A stretch of DNA of 64,000 nt from Micractinium sp. NFX-FRZ (lineage: Eukaryota > Chlorophyta > Trebouxiophyceae > Chlorellales > Chlorellaceae): assembly GCA_029339195.1 (NCBI GenBank), contig JAPTJF010000194.1, forward strand, positions 42,542 to 106,541, given 5' to 3'. Positions within the stretch are counted from its first letter, which is position 1; each line of letters starts with the position of its first letter. The notes under the pieces were generated by a model that saw only the letters and a list, made by a program, of their open reading frames with translations, searched no databases and was not told the DNA's origin. A program made the translations under genes and the position numbers. Below are positions 62,801-64,000 of the stretch, piece after piece.

Positions 62801-64000
62801 TCTTGGCTTGGGTCGGCAGGTTGTGTTGACATCAGCCGATGAGCGCCCACAAAGAGGGCCGCGGGCCTGTGAGGGAGGGGGGGTGTGCGGGTGAACAGGC
62901 GGAGCGTGCTCTTGTGTGTGTGTGTGTGTGTGCCGGTCACTGACAGGAATTCCCACAAAGGGGGGCATGGGGGCAGCATGGCATTGTGCAGCTGTGCCCC
63001 AATTGTGTTGCACCCATCCATCCTCCCGCCCCCACTCCCCCATCCGCCCAACTGTTGACCCACTGCTCCGCAGCCTCCCCAGGCTTGAGCACCGCCCTGC
63101 TGCCGCCTCACCCAGCTTCCCTGTATACACACGCGACTGCCAACAACGCATTCATTGAGCCACTGCTCCGAGGCCTTCCCCCGCTTGGAGCACCACACGC
63201 TGTCGCTGCCTCACCCACCCACCCACCCACCCACCCACATGTGAACGAACAACACTCACCACCCACCTGTTGAGCCACTGCTCAGCGCTCTCGCCAGGCT
63301 TCAGCACCACGCTAGTGCCGCCGCTCCCGCCGCTGCCGCGGGCGCTGCCCGAGGCGCCGCCGCCGGTCGTGCCGCGCCGGCCGCCCCGCTGGCGCCAGCC
63401 CCCCTCCTCCTCCTCCTCCCCCCCGCTCTCCTGAGCCGCCTCCTCAGCAGCCAATCGCTTGAACGACAGCAGCAGGTTGCCGGCGCCATCGAGGCCGGGA
63501 GAGCCGGCAAGGGGGGGAAGACCACCGGCCACCCCGCTGCCACTGGCGCGCGACGGCCTCGCCTTGTGCTCCGGCTGCATGCGCCATGAAGGGTGGGGGC
63601 GGGGCGGGGTGGGGGCACCGGACGGGGTAGGGGTTCGGGGCACAAGGCGGGGTAGGGCATAGGGCAGCCAGGCAGGGGCACAGGGCAGGAGAGGCCGGTG
63701 CCGGCGCCGGGTGGGTGGGAGGCAGTCAGGCAGAGGGTCGGTGAGCTAGCAGGCATGCGCGCCACGCAAGAAAGCAGGACTCAGATATAGACAGTAGCAG
63801 GCAGGCAGGCAGGCAGGGCGGGCAGGCAGGGGGCAGGGAGGCAGGGAGGCACCAGCTCACCGCAGACACCGCATTGAGCGCACTCACCCCAGTGCTGCTC
63901 TGAGGGGCCGTCTCATCCCTCCTGTGCCGCTTGCCGGCGCCCCCGGTGCTGGCCCGGCGCGCGCCTCCTGCCGCCGCTGCCGCCGCCGCTGGCTCGCCGG
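57844..64000 (-). CDS. bromodomain-containing protein (5' partial)
   Basis: Minus-strand exons are >64000-63888, 63574-63267, 62742-62612, 62335-62231, 61790-61729, 61180-61076, 60666-60601, 59781-59697, 59037-58967, 58470-58399 and 57957-57844; those inside the window keep phase. The bromodomain reads FKPFAEPVPRSTPQYHDVIQ, EPMDLGTMLG, then YIDPEEFMGDLELVANNAQ with VYN and the last helix VHQAAIRLHEYC; the Asn of VYN is the acetyl-lysine contact. It is preceded by an acidic, Gly/Arg-rich linker. A charged coiled coil follows (LLAEQEREREVELMAEERQL), then short conserved-looking pieces YAEEDKNQYFLLQ, LTKEEVDDFGMAYKSGEK, GHYYDYWEDARGRWDD and VAYVPANSLLLVDFEL, and the end VPAELHQQLTRQVKRYL. The role is likely chromatin reading in the nucleus. 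The architecture after the bromodomain matches no family I know. The intron after exon 59037-58967 has a GC donor. Confidence 0.8.
59127..59415 (-). repeat. three intronic echoes of the bromodomain-gene exon 59037-58967
   Basis: The exon's first bases plus acceptor read on the plus strand as CAGTAGTCGTAGTAGTGGCC followed by TGCAGCAC. Copies lie at about 59130-59157, 59249-59273 and 59380-59405, each ending GTAGTGGCCTGCA(G/C)CAC. The surrounding intron (GGTGAATC...CCAGG, GTCAGGCAAGCGAGT) repeats as well. Confidence 0.85.
59796..59850 (+). repeat. uninterrupted poly-G tract of 55 bases
   Basis: Fifty-five consecutive G on the plus strand are C on the transcribed gene's sense strand. The C tract lies 14 bases upstream of the acceptor of the exon starting at 59781, so it serves as an extreme polypyrimidine tract. 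Its true length may differ because such runs are hard to sequence. Confidence 0.9.
60330..60575 (-). repeat. intronic echoes of the bromodomain-gene exon 60666-60601
   Basis: The exon's donor end reads on the plus strand as AAGTATTGGTTCTTGTCCTC then TTCAGCATACACCGCCAGG. Copies with the same layout lie at about 60334-60373, 60405-60447 and 60503-60552, plus a partial at 60553. The exon's acceptor edge (GGTTCAGCCCTCTCGCCA) is copied at about 60744. Confidence 0.85.
61243..61455 (-). repeat. intronic echoes of the bromodomain-gene exon 61180-61076 (acceptor side)
   Basis: GCGCCTGCATGGTCGCGTTG and the following CGGAACTGCGCGTACACCTGCGCAGG at 61405-61454, and a diverged copy at about 61250-61295, duplicate the exon start and its CAG acceptor at 61141-61190. 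Copies of the exon's donor end (CTTGCCAGCCAGCTGGCGCTCC) lie at about 60928 and, more weakly, 60835. Confidence 0.85.
62000..62170 (-). repeat. intronic echoes of the bromodomain-gene exon 62335-62231 (donor side)
   Basis: The plus-strand segment GCTTACCGGGGTGTGTGGGG ... GCGTTGTTGGCC at 62225-62275 has copies at about 62107-62158 (GCTTACTGGGGTGCG ... GCGTTGTTGGCC) and about 61997-62047 (GCTTACCGCGGTGCC ... CTTGTCGGC). The GTAAGC donor is kept in both. Confidence 0.85.
63050..63200 (-). repeat. intronic echoes of the bromodomain-gene exon 63574-63267 (donor side)
   Basis: TTGAGCCACTGCTCAGCGCTCTCGCCAGGCTTCAGCACCAC at the exon end (63270-63310) has diverged copies at about 63054-63096 and 63156-63195, both keeping CCACTGCTCCG and GAGCACC. 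Confidence 0.8.

Overview
This window looks like nuclear DNA from a GC-rich green alga, most likely a Chlorella-like trebouxiophyte. The signs are many short exons with GT-AG (and quite often GC-AG) introns, TGTAA motifs downstream of stop codons, long CAG/CTG-type runs encoding poly-Gln and poly-Ala, plant-type TTTAGGG repeats, and plant/algal gene families. I see no prokaryotic operons, CRISPR arrays, rRNA or convincing tRNA genes. Exon models were built by hand from splice signals, reading phase and protein-family motifs. For 12 of the 16 genes the exons add up to one open frame. The exceptions are the OPR-like gene, the SET-like gene, the PP2 gene and the bromodomain gene's missing 5' end.

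Layout from left to right: 3' end of a TrmB/METTL1-type tRNA (guanine-N7) methyltransferase (+, ends 1466); an acidic UBZ4 zinc-finger protein (-, 2180-4531); an M48/OMA1-like metallopeptidase (-, 5561-8919), head-to-head with the exosome subunit MTR3/EXOSC6 (+, 9646-12474); a helical-repeat, OPR-like protein with a suspected frame break (-, 13316-16818); a SET/LSMT-like protein with a signal peptide (-, 17924-22207), head-to-head with a putative N-myristoylated coiled-coil/BAR-like protein (+, 23122-26976); a secreted PAN-like/hydroxyproline-rich/Cys-rich protein (+, 28332-30626); an F-box-like leucine-rich protein (+, 31817-34495); an Ala/Gln-rich protein (+, 34940-37500); an F-box/PP2 protein (+, 38159-40565); a RING-like membrane protein (-, 40857-42559); a Gln/Ala-rich protein (-, 43470-45696), head-to-head with a CH-like-domain membrane protein (+, 46108-49211); selenoprotein O in its Cys form (+, 50167-57022); and a bromodomain protein (-, 57844 to beyond 64000). 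The genes do not form one pathway. Themes are RNA metabolism (TrmB, MTR3, OPR-like), organelle protein quality and redox control (OMA1-like, SelO), ubiquitin-linked adaptors (UBZ4, two F-box-like proteins, RING) and chromatin (bromodomain, possibly SET).

The most unusual signal is architectural. In at least six genes the introns carry imperfect copies ('echoes') of the neighbouring exon edge, including the splice site, often in two to four tandem copies. The echoes look like decoy splice sites or dead exon ends. They are strongest in the BAR-like, SelO and bromodomain genes. About 7 of roughly 90 inferred introns use a GC donor.
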